Assembly (NCBI GenBank): GCA_041846575.1
Contig: JBGZFC010000033.1
Span: forward strand, 1 to 64,000
DNA from: JBGZFC01 sp041846575
Lineage (GTDB): Bacteria > Bacteroidota > Bacteroidia > Bacteroidales > Dysgonomonadaceae
Length of the DNA stretch: 64,000 nucleotides
Direction: 5' to 3'
The position numbers and the translations under genes were made by a program. Below are positions 52,039-59,815 of this stretch, one piece after another (the first letter of the stretch is position 1; every line of letters starts with the position of its first letter). The notes below the pieces were generated by a model. The model was not told the origin of the DNA and did not search any database. It saw only the letters and a list, made by a program, of their open reading frames with translations.

Positions 52039-52842
52039 ATGAAAAAAAATATTCGTTTTTTTGCTTTCGCCATACTCTTCGTTAGTATAATTGGATGCGA
52101 TACATCCAAAAAAATTGCATACCTACAGGGGTTTGAGGAATTATCGGTAAATCAACTAAATGAGCAAGTTACGGCACTACATGATGCAATAATTATTCCG
52201 AAGGATTTGCTCACTATTACCGTTATCACGACAGACCCTGAAGCAGCTCGTCCTTTTAACCTAACATCACCAACGTATGTTACCGGAGGGAAGGAAGTTA
52301 TAGCTCAACCTTCACTGCAGCCATATTTGGTTGATAATGAAGGACAAATAAACTTCCCTATTCTTGGGAAAATAAGTCTGGGAGGGCTAAACAAAGAAGA
52401 AGCAGAAAAAAAGATTGAAGGCTTATTAAAAACGTATCTAAAAGAAGATCCCGTTGTAACTGTAAGCTTTCAAAATTACAAAGTCTCTGTAATAGGAGAA
52501 GTAAAAACACCCGCTACATTTAGCATCCCAAACCAAAAAATTAATATATTTGAAGCGTTGGCTTTAGCCGGCGATATGACCATATACGGACGTCGAGACA
52601 ATGTGAAAATCATACGCGAAGATGTAAATGGTAAAAAAAACATTATTACGCTAAACTTAAATAACGCCGATGTTTTATTTTCGCCATACTACTATCTACA
52701 ACAAAACGACGTTGTATATGTAGAGCCGAATAATGTCGTTGCACAAAACTCACTGATTGGACCAATGACAAATCTATGGGTTTCGGTATCGTCTATTCTT
52801 GTATCCGTAGCAAGTTTAATGGTTATTATCCTAAAGAAATAA
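52039..52842 (+). CDS. wza: Polysaccharide export outer-membrane lipoprotein, Wza-like
   Basis: A 267-residue lipoprotein. The lipobox VSIIGC puts the lipidated Cys near residue 20. A poly_export domain (ILTITVITTDPEAARPFNL; VDNEGQINFPILGKISLGGLNKEEAE) is followed by an SLBB domain (VSVIGEVKTPATFSIP; NIFEALALAGDMTIYGRRDNV) and a C-terminal hydrophobic segment (VSVSSILVSVASLMVIIL). It is shorter than E. coli Wza, as usual for Bacteroidota, and forms the outer-membrane exit for the polymer with Wzc. One base separates it from wzc. ATG start. Confidence 0.92.
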   Translation: MKKNIRFFAFAILFVSIIGCDTSKKIAYLQGFEELSVNQLNEQVTALHDAIIIPKDLLTITVITTDPEAARPFNLTSPTYVTGGKEVIAQPSLQPYLVDNEGQINFPILGKISLGGLNKEEAEKKIEGLLKTYLKEDPVVTVSFQNYKVSVIGEVKTPATFSIPNQKINIFEALALAGDMTIYGRRDNVKIIREDVNGKKNIITLNLNNADVLFSPYYYLQQNDVVYVEPNNVVAQNSLIGPMTNLWVSVSSILVSVASLMVIILKK

Positions 52843-52843
52843 A

Positions 52844-55249
52844 ATGATAGAACAAAACATTCACAACACAGCACTATTTAATACACAAATGAACACTCAT
52901 AAAAGTGGATCTTCCGCTATGGAAATTTTTGGATTGTTCATGAAAAATTGGAAATGGATTTTTGTAGGAGCAATAATTGCAATAGTAATCGCATTTCTAT
53001 ATTTACGGCAAGCTACACCCGTATATGAAATCAATTCAAGCATAGTGTTAAAAGAAGCCAAGTCTTCTATGATGCCTTCCGGATTGAGTTCTTTGGCAAG
53101 TTTAGGCATGATGGGGGCTACCAACAATGTAGATAATGAAATATATATAATGAAAGCTCGCTCTACAGTAAAAGAGACAGTAGAACGATTAAAACTTTAT
53201 ACTCTTTACTTGGAAGATAGACCTAAAAAGGATGTCGATTTATACAATACAAGTCCAATCATAGTAGATATGGACAAAGAGACTTGGTATCAATTAGAAC
53301 AAGATATCAAATTTGAAATGCAAATGATGGAGAATGGAAATGTGAATGTAAAAGGAAAAATAAAAAATGCAAGCACAAAAGAGGCTTTTATGTTTGATAA
53401 AACATTCTCACAATTACCTGCTGTTTTAAATACACCTTTTGGCGATATTAGTTTAACAAAACGAGAAGGAGGAAAACCAAATTATAAAAAACAATTGATA
53501 ACTATTCTTTCACCGGAAAATGCCGTTGATTCATATAGAAAGAGATTGTTTGTAAAACAGGTTTCAAAATTCTCATCAGTAATCAATTTGTCGGTACACT
53601 CATCATATCCGCAAAAAGGGAAAGATTTTCTAAGAGAGTTGATTTTAACTTACAATAATGACGCTATTGAAGATAAAAACCAAGAAGCTCTAAATACTCG
53701 AAACTTTATTGAAGAGAGAATTGCAATAATTAACGAAGACTTGACAGCGGCTGAAAAAAATGTTGAAAACTTTAAAGAAAAACAGAGTCTTACTGATATA
53801 GAAACAGACCTTAAGCGAGTGATGGAGTCAAGTGCTGTATATGAAAAACAATTAGTGGAAGTAGAAACACAACTTAATATTGTGAACTCTTTAAACGAAT
53901 ATATAAATAAACCTGAAAACAGAGAACATACTCTACCAAGCAATATTGGGGTAGAAGACCCTGCTCTGGCTGCGACTACTGCCGAGTATAATAAGTTGTT
54001 ATTAGAGAGAAATCGCATGAAACAAAGCATGACGGAGGATAACCCTACATTAAGATTATTAGAAGACAGAATAATAGGATTAAGATCGGATATCAGTTCA
54101 TCGATAAACAGTATAGAGAGAGGACTACAAATTCAGCGTGACAATATTAGAAAACAGACAAATCTATACGGAAGCAGAATCGGTAGTGTTCCAAAACAAG
54201 AAAGAGAGTTTTTGGAAATTTCTCGCGAACAACAGATAAAATCTGCTCTATTCCTTTTGTTACTCGAAAAAAGAGAGGAAAATTCAATAGCTCTTGCTGC
54301 AACAGCAAACAAAGCAAAAGTGCTGGATGAAGCAATAAAAGAAAAAGGAAAAGTTGCTCCGAAATCTATAGTTATTTTGTTTGTTGCATTAGTATTGGGT
54401 ATGCTTATACCGGGTCTTATTATATATCTGCGCGACAGGCTACAGTACAGAATTCGTACCCGTGTTGATGTAGATAAATTAACTAATATGCCTGTTTTGG
54501 TTGAAATACCTACTTATACCGAAAAAGGAAATGTAGCAGTTAAAGAGAACGAAACAAGAGAGATAGATGAAGCCTTCCGTATGGCACGTACCAACTTGGT
54601 ACTAACACTCGGAGCAGATAATAAAGTAGTGGTATTTACATCAACTATATCCGGAGAAGGAAAATCTTTCGTTGCTTTGAATATGGCTATAAGTGTAGCA
54701 TTGCTAAGTAAAAAAGTACTGTTAATCGGTATGGACTTGCGTATTCCAAGATTGAAAGAGTACTTAAACTTAGCAACAAACGATGGTCTTACAACTTACC
54801 TGTCCGGTTTTGAGAAGAATATTGATAACCTGATAGTTGAATCAGGTATTCACCCGAATCTTTATATATTACCTGCAGGACCAATTCCGCCAAATCCATC
54901 GGAATTGCTTTCAAGACCGACTTTGGATAAAGCTATTAACTCTCTTAGAGATGAATTTGATTTTATCTTTATTGACTCTGCTCCGGCAAGTCAGGTAACC
55001 GACACACTGATTATTAACCGTATCACAGATGCAACGATATATGTTTGTCGTGCAAACTACTCGAGCAAAGATAATATCAGGTTTGCTAATGAGTTGTCGC
55101 AAACAGGTAAGTTGAAAAACATGTTACTTGTGGTAAATGATGTAAACGATTTCCAATCAGGCTCCGGATACGGATACGGACGCGGATACGGTTATGGATA
55201 CGGACACAAAAAAAAGAAAAAAGGATTATTTGGAAGATTGAAAAAATAG
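52844..55249 (+). CDS. wzc: Polysaccharide co-polymerase and BY-kinase, Wzc-like
   Basis: The 801-residue inner-membrane protein has a Wzz domain with a span at about 38-58 (WIFVGAIIAIVIAFLYL), a long periplasmic coiled coil (about 270-470, GNVR-type KQEREFLEISREQ) and a second span (about 510-530). The cytoplasmic tyrosine-kinase domain has Walker A STISGEGKS, A' VLLIGMDLRIP and Walker B FIFIDSAP. The tail SGYGYGRGYGYGYG is the tyrosine cluster that is autophosphorylated to control polymerisation and export. No separate Wzb phosphatase is in the window. ATG start. Confidence 0.94.
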   Translation: MIEQNIHNTALFNTQMNTHKSGSSAMEIFGLFMKNWKWIFVGAIIAIVIAFLYLRQATPVYEINSSIVLKEAKSSMMPSGLSSLASLGMMGATNNVDNEIYIMKARSTVKETVERLKLYTLYLEDRPKKDVDLYNTSPIIVDMDKETWYQLEQDIKFEMQMMENGNVNVKGKIKNASTKEAFMFDKTFSQLPAVLNTPFGDISLTKREGGKPNYKKQLITILSPENAVDSYRKRLFVKQVSKFSSVINLSVHSSYPQKGKDFLRELILTYNNDAIEDKNQEALNTRNFIEERIAIINEDLTAAEKNVENFKEKQSLTDIETDLKRVMESSAVYEKQLVEVETQLNIVNSLNEYINKPENREHTLPSNIGVEDPALAATTAEYNKLLLERNRMKQSMTEDNPTLRLLEDRIIGLRSDISSSINSIERGLQIQRDNIRKQTNLYGSRIGSVPKQEREFLEISREQQIKSALFLLLLEKREENSIALAATANKAKVLDEAIKEKGKVAPKSIVILFVALVLGMLIPGLIIYLRDRLQYRIRTRVDVDKLTNMPVLVEIPTYTEKGNVAVKENETREIDEAFRMARTNLVLTLGADNKVVVFTSTISGEGKSFVALNMAISVALLSKKVLLIGMDLRIPRLKEYLNLATNDGLTTYLSGFEKNIDNLIVESGIHPNLYILPAGPIPPNPSELLSRPTLDKAINSLRDEFDFIFIDSAPASQVTDTLIINRITDATIYVCRANYSSKDNIRFANELSQTGKLKNMLLVVNDVNDFQSGSGYGYGRGYGYGYGHKKKKKGLFGRLKK
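55166..55207 (+). repeat. Hexanucleotide repeats encoding the Wzc Tyr-Gly tail
   Basis: About seven in-frame copies of GGATAC or near variants (GGACGC, GGTTAT, GGACAC) encode Gly-Tyr pairs at the Wzc C-terminus. Confidence 0.7.
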
Positions 55250-55277
55250 ATAATAATACCCTCAAATAGATGTCAAT

Positions 55278-55317
55278 AAAAAAACCAACCAATCTGAATA
55301 AATTGGTTGGTTTTTTT
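55278..55317. terminator. Bidirectional terminator between wzc and tnaA
   Basis: Perfect 16-bp arms, A-run on the left and T-run on the right (55278-55293 and 55302-55317; core CCAACCAAT/ATTGGTTGG, loop of 8). It can stop transcription from wzc rightward and from tnaA leftward (tnaA stop at 55356). Confidence 0.95.
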
Positions 55318-55355
55318 ATTAAACTTAACGAATAATATCGTATTCAAAAAAAAGA

Positions 55356-56735
55356 TTATTTTGCTTTATCCATTTCCACGGTAAAGTGGCGCATGATAGG
55401 TTCTTCACGAGTGATTACATATCCGCGAGTAATAGTTTCACGACGATCGTACACGTTTTTCAATGCGGTAGCAACCACATCCATGTGATTATTAGTGTAA
55501 GTACGACGCGGAATAGCAAGACGCAACAGTTCCAATTTAGGGTAACGATTTTCACGTGTAATCGGGTCGCGGTCAGCGAGCATTGCTCCAATTTCCACAC
55601 CACGTATTCCTGCTTCAAGATAAAGTTCTATACCCAATGTTTGAGCGATAAACTCTTCCTTAGGTACGTGCGTCAATACTTTCTTGGCATCCACAAAAAT
55701 AGCGTGTCCGCCGGCAGGACGTTGATACGGAATACCATATTCATCCAATTTACTTCCCAAATATTCCACTTGTTTTATACGAGTTTCCAGATAATCAAAC
55801 TCGGTTCCTTCGTCCAAACCTACGGCAAGAGCATTCATATCGCGTCCGCTCATGCCTCCGTAAGTTACGAAACCTTCGTTCATAATACAGAATTTTTGGC
55901 AGTTTTTCCACAGCTCTTCCGATTTGAAAGCTACGAAACCACCCATATTCACTATAGCATCTTTTTTAGATGACATAGTCATAATATCGGCATACGAAAA
56001 CATCTCTTTCACAATCTCTTTGATGGTTTTATTTTCGTAACCTTTCTCACGTGTTTTGATGAAATAAGCATTTTCGGCAAAACGGGCGGAGTCCATCTGT
56101 AACAAGACATTGTATTTTTTACACAATGCCGAAACTTCGCGAATATTTTCCATTGACACGGGTTGTCCGCCGGCAGTATTGTTGGTAACTGTCAGCACCA
56201 CACAAGGAATTTTTTCTCCGGGAGTCTCTTGTAATGCTTTTTCAAGTTTTTTCGGGTCCACATTTCCTTTAAAGGGTATTTCAAGTTGTGTTTCGGCTGC
56301 TTCGTCAATAGTACAATCTAACGCTGTAGCTTTTCTAAACTCGATATGTCCTTTTGTTGTATCGAAGTGCGAGTTGCCGGGAAGTACATCTCCCGCCTTT
56401 ATTAAACTCGAATACAACACGTTCTCTGCTGCACGACCTTGATGTGTAGGCAAGAAATAATCGAAACCGAGAATCTCTTTTATCGCTCTTTTCATATTGT
56501 AATACGAGCGTGCTCCGGCATAACTCTCATCGCCGAGCATAATTGCCGACCACTGATTGTCACTCATAGCTCCTGTACCCGAATCGGTAAGCAAGTCGAT
56601 AAAAACATAGTCGCTTTTCAGCAAAAACAGGTTATACTTAGCTTCTTTAATCCATTGTTCGCGTTCTTCTCGCGTACTTTTTTTAATGTTCTCTACCATT
56701 TTAATACGGTAGGATTCTGCAAAAGGTAGTTCCAT
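55356..56735 (-). CDS. tnaA: Tryptophanase
   Basis: A 459-residue PLP beta-eliminating lyase. Features are the start MELPFAESYRIKMVE, DLLTDSGTGAMSD, PTHQGRAAENVL, HFDTTKGHIE, the PLP-lysine motif TMSSKKDAIVNMGG, RPAGGHAIFVDA and LRLAIPRRTYTNNHMD. Details (TTKGHIE, LEAGIRGVEIG) follow Bacteroides tryptophanase rather than tyrosine phenol-lyase, which is the alternative in this family. It cleaves tryptophan to indole, pyruvate and ammonia. The 245-base leader upstream holds a small ORF and two hairpins. ATG start; terminator shared with wzc. Confidence 0.92.
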   Translation of the reverse strand: MELPFAESYRIKMVENIKKSTREEREQWIKEAKYNLFLLKSDYVFIDLLTDSGTGAMSDNQWSAIMLGDESYAGARSYYNMKRAIKEILGFDYFLPTHQGRAAENVLYSSLIKAGDVLPGNSHFDTTKGHIEFRKATALDCTIDEAAETQLEIPFKGNVDPKKLEKALQETPGEKIPCVVLTVTNNTAGGQPVSMENIREVSALCKKYNVLLQMDSARFAENAYFIKTREKGYENKTIKEIVKEMFSYADIMTMSSKKDAIVNMGGFVAFKSEELWKNCQKFCIMNEGFVTYGGMSGRDMNALAVGLDEGTEFDYLETRIKQVEYLGSKLDEYGIPYQRPAGGHAIFVDAKKVLTHVPKEEFIAQTLGIELYLEAGIRGVEIGAMLADRDPITRENRYPKLELLRLAIPRRTYTNNHMDVVATALKNVYDRRETITRGYVITREEPIMRHFTVEMDKAK

Positions 56736-56833
56736 TTTTTATGATTTTTACGTAAAGACAGCACATACACCGCCTTTACAGGTTTATATAATTAATATTT
56801 ATTTTATAAGATAAATCGAAAGATAAGTTTTGT

Positions 56834-56868
56834 ATTGTCTTGAAATCTATTTTTCTTAAAAAGACAAT
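56834..56868 (-). promoter_or_regulatory. tnaA leader hairpin 2
   Basis: Perfect 8-bp arms (56861-56868 and 56834-56841, ATTGTCTT/AAGACAAT) with a 19-base AT-rich loop, about 100 bases before the tnaA start. Confidence 0.5.
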
Positions 56869-56878
56869 AGAGCAGATC

Positions 56879-56905
56879 GTGCATAACGAGATGCTCATTA
56901 TGCAC
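56879..56905 (-). promoter_or_regulatory. tnaA leader hairpin 1 at the leader ORF stop
   Basis: Perfect 8-bp arms (56898-56905 and 56879-56886, GTGCATAA/TTATGCAC) with an 11-base loop. The upstream arm contains the TAA of the leader ORF, so a ribosome finishing that ORF would melt the hairpin. Confidence 0.55.
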
Positions 56906-56963
56906 TGAATAGGAGGTAGCCGTCACGGCGTTTGATATGAATATATTGCTTTTTTCTATGCAT
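56898..56963 (-). CDS. 21-codon leader ORF upstream of tnaA
   Basis: ATG at 56961-56963 to TAA at 56898-56900 encodes a basic 21-residue peptide beginning MHRKKQYIHIKRRDG. It lies 18 bases after a -7 box and ahead of two hairpins. It has no Trp codon and does not resemble the E. coli TnaC peptide. Whether it is translated is unknown; position and structure are the only support. Confidence 0.35.
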   Translation of the reverse strand: MHRKKQYIHIKRRDGYLLFSA

Positions 56964-56980
56964 TTTTATTATTCCAATGG

Positions 56981-56988
56981 CAAATATA
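56981..56988 (-). promoter_or_regulatory. Likely -7 box of tnaA
   Basis: Minus-strand TATATTTG matches TAnnTTTG, 9 bases beyond the hflX stop and 245 bases before the tnaA ATG, giving tnaA a long leader. Confidence 0.5.
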
Positions 56989-56996
56989 AGAATTAT

Positions 56997-58220
56997 TTAT
57001 TCATCTTCATAATTTTGATACAAAAAGTCATTATAAGGGAAACGCTGTATATGAATTTCCTTAGCCTTCTCGTAGATAAGTTGTTTCAACTCTTCGATAT
57101 TTGTTTTTTCTCTTGCCGAGATAAATATGCAGTTCTCTTTCATTTTACTCATCCACGACTGTTTAAGCTCTTCGAGCGATATATTTTCGCGTTTCTTGGG
57201 TGTTAAGTCATCGGCATCTTTCTCCACGTAAGAGAAAGCGTCTATTTTATTGAAAACAATAATTGTTGGTTTCTCGGTTTTATCTATCTCGAAAAGTGTC
57301 TTTTCTACAATATCTATCTGCTCTTCAAATGCCTGATGCGAAATATCCACCACGTGCAATAAAATATCGGCTTCACGCACTTCGTCAAGTGTCGATTTAA
57401 AAGATTCTATCAAGTGTGTGGGCAGTTTGCGAATAAATCCCACCGTATCGGTAAGCAAAAATGGCAAATTCTCTATTGTTACTTTCCTGACAGTTGTGTC
57501 GAGAGTGGCAAAAAGTTTGTCTTCGGCAAAAACTTCCGATTTGCTCAACAAATTCATTAGCGTTGATTTTCCCACGTTTGTGTAGCCTACTAAAGCTATA
57601 CGCACAAGTTTTCCGCGGTTTTTTCGTTGAACGGTTTTTTGTTTATCAATAGATTCAAGTTCTTTTTTCAATCGCGATATTTTATCGAGAATAATTCTTC
57701 TGTCGGTCTCCAACTGCGTTTCTCCCGGTCCGCGCATAATAACTCCGCCTCCGCCTCGCTGACGCTCAAGGTGCGTCCACAAACGAGTCAATCGGGGAAG
57801 CAAATATTGATATTGTGCCAACTCCACCTGTACTTTAGCGTGAGCGGTTTGAGCACGCATGGCGAAAATATCGAGAATAAGGCTTGTTCTGTCTAAAATC
57901 CTAATTTTTAACTCCTTTTCTATATTGCGAATTTGTCTGGCAGAGAGTTCATCGTCAAAAATAACCACACCTGCTTCGTTGTCTTCGTCCAAAACATATT
58001 CGGCTATCTCTTGCAGTTTTCCTGTTCCAACAAAAGTTACCGTATTTGGCATATCCAATCGTTGTACAAAACGTTTGTTTGGTATTAATCCGGCTGTTTC
58101 TGCCAAAAAAGCCAACTCGTCCAAGAATTCGTTTACGGTTTCTTCACTCTGTTCGGGAGTTATCAATCCCACCAAAACTGCATTTACATTCTTTATTTCG
58201 CTTGTTACAAAATCTTTCAT
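56997..58220 (-). CDS. hflX: GTPase HflX
   Basis: A 407-residue protein with the HflX N-terminal domain (SARQIRNIEKELKIRILDRTSLIL), the Gly-rich linker RGGGGVIMRGPGETQLE and a GTPase domain with G1 GYTNVGKS, G3 DTVGFIRKLP and G4 NKID. HflX binds the large ribosomal subunit and splits or rescues stalled ribosomes under stress. ATG start at 58220; the gene is leftward with a -7 box 22 bases ahead. tnaA follows downstream on the same strand but has its own promoter candidate. Confidence 0.95.
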   Translation of the reverse strand: MKDFVTSEIKNVNAVLVGLITPEQSEETVNEFLDELAFLAETAGLIPNKRFVQRLDMPNTVTFVGTGKLQEIAEYVLDEDNEAGVVIFDDELSARQIRNIEKELKIRILDRTSLILDIFAMRAQTAHAKVQVELAQYQYLLPRLTRLWTHLERQRGGGGVIMRGPGETQLETDRRIILDKISRLKKELESIDKQKTVQRKNRGKLVRIALVGYTNVGKSTLMNLLSKSEVFAEDKLFATLDTTVRKVTIENLPFLLTDTVGFIRKLPTHLIESFKSTLDEVREADILLHVVDISHQAFEEQIDIVEKTLFEIDKTEKPTIIVFNKIDAFSYVEKDADDLTPKKRENISLEELKQSWMSKMKENCIFISAREKTNIEELKQLIYEKAKEIHIQRFPYNDFLYQNYEDE

Positions 58221-58241
58221 TCAAAAAAATTATAAGGAGTA

Positions 58242-58249
58242 CAAAAATA
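58242..58249 (-). promoter_or_regulatory. Possible -7 box of hflX
   Basis: Minus-strand TATTTTTG fits TAnnTTTG, 21 bases ahead of the hflX ATG; no clear -33. Confidence 0.4.
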
Positions 58250-58365
58250 CAATTTATCCTGCATTATTCATCGGAATAAAATTAAAAAAATAAGTCGGAT
58301 GGTTGATGTCGGGTGTAGGAAGCAGTTCAAACCATGAATAATATAGTCTGAGCTCAATATGTATT

Positions 58366-58812
58366 TCATCTGTTTCTTATATGATACACGCCCGGATTTG
58401 TGCTTCCATAAACTGCGTATTTTTGCAATGGAGAACCTCCCTGATCGCAATGTCCTGTTCCTGTCCAAAAAATATATCTTCTTTTACAAGCAGGACAGGC
58501 TGCCTCTCCATTATCGGACGGAACAATCCTAACATCTTTTGAACATTCATGTGGACAACAGAGGTCGAAAGCAAAAATATCTCCGTTACTGTCTCTAAAA
58601 ATAAGCAACCCGGCGAATCCGGTACTTTCTCCGATAGTTCTTCCTTCTGTAAAAGTTTTGTATGAAAAGTGTGTTAAATCGGAATCTAACCCGTTGATAT
58701 TTATCTTAAAGTTGACATAGGCATAAGGTATAGTATATATCTCCTCCTCCTTTACGCAAGAGAACAGAGATAACAATAGCGATATAATAAGTATAAATTT
58801 TATTCTATTCAT
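58366..58812 (-). CDS. Rieske-like lipoprotein
   Basis: A 148-residue lipoprotein: signal peptide with lipobox LFSC (Cys near residue 19), then a small beta domain resembling Rieske [2Fe-2S] proteins. The ligand loops read CCPHEC and, 20 residues on, CPACKRRY. A true Rieske centre has CxH and CxxH, so the second His is a Cys here. A late LQKYAVYG strand matches the Rieske family end. It may carry an altered cluster, bind zinc or have lost the metal. It probably faces the periplasm. ATG start. The role is unknown. Confidence 0.65.
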   Translation of the reverse strand: MNRIKFILIISLLLSLFSCVKEEEIYTIPYAYVNFKININGLDSDLTHFSYKTFTEGRTIGESTGFAGLLIFRDSNGDIFAFDLCCPHECSKDVRIVPSDNGEAACPACKRRYIFWTGTGHCDQGGSPLQKYAVYGSTNPGVYHIRNR

Positions 58813-58889
58813 AACAGTTTCTTTTTAGTACAAAACGCAGATTGAAGCAAAAAAGTGTATCAACATGACTCTTCTTGATAAATTGAGAC

Positions 58890-58930
58890 AAAAAGTCAAC
58901 CGACAGAACTCTTCGCAGGGTACTGTCGGT
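58890..58930 (-). terminator. Terminator of the NigD-like gene
   Basis: On the minus strand, perfect 8-bp arms (58923-58930 and 58899-58906, ACCGACAG/CTGTCGGT, loop of 16) are followed by TGACTTTTTG, about 55 bases after the NigD-like stop. Confidence 0.65.
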
Positions 58931-58986
58931 CATTGGAAAATCAAAAAGTCATATAAGAAATAGAACTAATATATAGTTTCAAGTTA

Positions 58987-59730
58987 TTACATATATTCGG
59001 TTGAGGTAATTACCGGAATTGGCATCTGTGCTGTTTCCTTATAATCGGTAACATGCCCGTATTTATAAACCAAATCAATATTTTTCACTCCATCCCAATC
59101 CATTACTTTTATCGAAAATTTTACAGAGTCCACATTTTCTTGCCTAAAAGGTTTTAGATTAAAGCATACAATAGCCTCGAATAATTCCATATTTTGGCTC
59201 CCGTAAGCATTGTGTCTAAGTTCCAACTCAACAACATCATTATTCTCATCACCAGGCTCTAATCTGTTATTAACCAGATTGAACAGATGTGGTCGCACTC
59301 CTCCATAATTAAACATAAGATCTACATTCAAGTAGTCGCCTCCTATCCACATACTATTCAATTTTATAGGGTCATTACCTATAATGTGGGCATTAGTATC
59401 ATTCAATTCTATGACGTTCTTTGTCAAAATATTCCATATATCATTAATCTTCACATAGTGCGCGTACTCTCCTTGTTGATCGGACAGGATGGTATAGTTT
59501 ACAAATACTCGCTGATTAGATTTGGGCAAATAAGGCACATCAAAAGCGGCGGGCCAAAGCCTGTCTCCATTGTCCAATATCAAAGCATAAGTGTTATGAC
59601 TCAGCGAGTCAACTGTAGCAATATCGAATTTAAAATGACCCAAAGAGTGACCCTCTTTATCATCGCAGGAGGTCAAAACGATAGAGATACATAATAATAA
59701 AGCCGCGATAAAAAAATTAAACTTTCTCAT
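58987..59730 (-). CDS. NigD-like lipoprotein
   Basis: A 247-residue lipoprotein with lipobox IVLTSC (Cys near residue 21) followed by a NigD-like N-terminal OB-type domain (TYALILDNGDRLWPA; QRVFVNYTILSDQ) and a C-terminal beta domain (IWIGGDYLNV-like MWIGGDYLNVDLMF). The family is named after nigD of the nigrescin locus in Prevotella and is widespread in Bacteroidota, function unproven. The frame is open 14 codons upstream; ATG at 59730 gives the signal peptide. No bacteriocin genes are nearby. Confidence 0.82.
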   Translation of the reverse strand: MRKFNFFIAALLLCISIVLTSCDDKEGHSLGHFKFDIATVDSLSHNTYALILDNGDRLWPAAFDVPYLPKSNQRVFVNYTILSDQQGEYAHYVKINDIWNILTKNVIELNDTNAHIIGNDPIKLNSMWIGGDYLNVDLMFNYGGVRPHLFNLVNNRLEPGDENNDVVELELRHNAYGSQNMELFEAIVCFNLKPFRQENVDSVKFSIKVMDWDGVKNIDLVYKYGHVTDYKETAQMPIPVITSTEYM

Positions 59731-59815
59731 AAGTGGTGTTGTTTTGTATGTATAAGATGTGAAAAACACCAAAACGTTGCATTGAAAAATGAGATTTTTG
59801 CAACTTTAACCTTGT

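Noticed and set aside
56898..56963. True TnaC-type leader peptide
   Set aside because: The 21-codon ORF has no Trp codon and no likeness to enterobacterial TnaC, so I list it only as a leader ORF, not as TnaC.
58268..58574. Frames overlapping the Rieske-like lipoprotein gene
   Set aside because: They are other-frame readings of the lipoprotein gene, which has a lipobox and conserved Cys/His loops.
58987..59730. Bacteriocin immunity locus around the NigD-like gene
   Set aside because: No small toxin, transporter or peptidase gene is next to it, and NigD-like lipoproteins are common in Bacteroidota outside bacteriocin loci.
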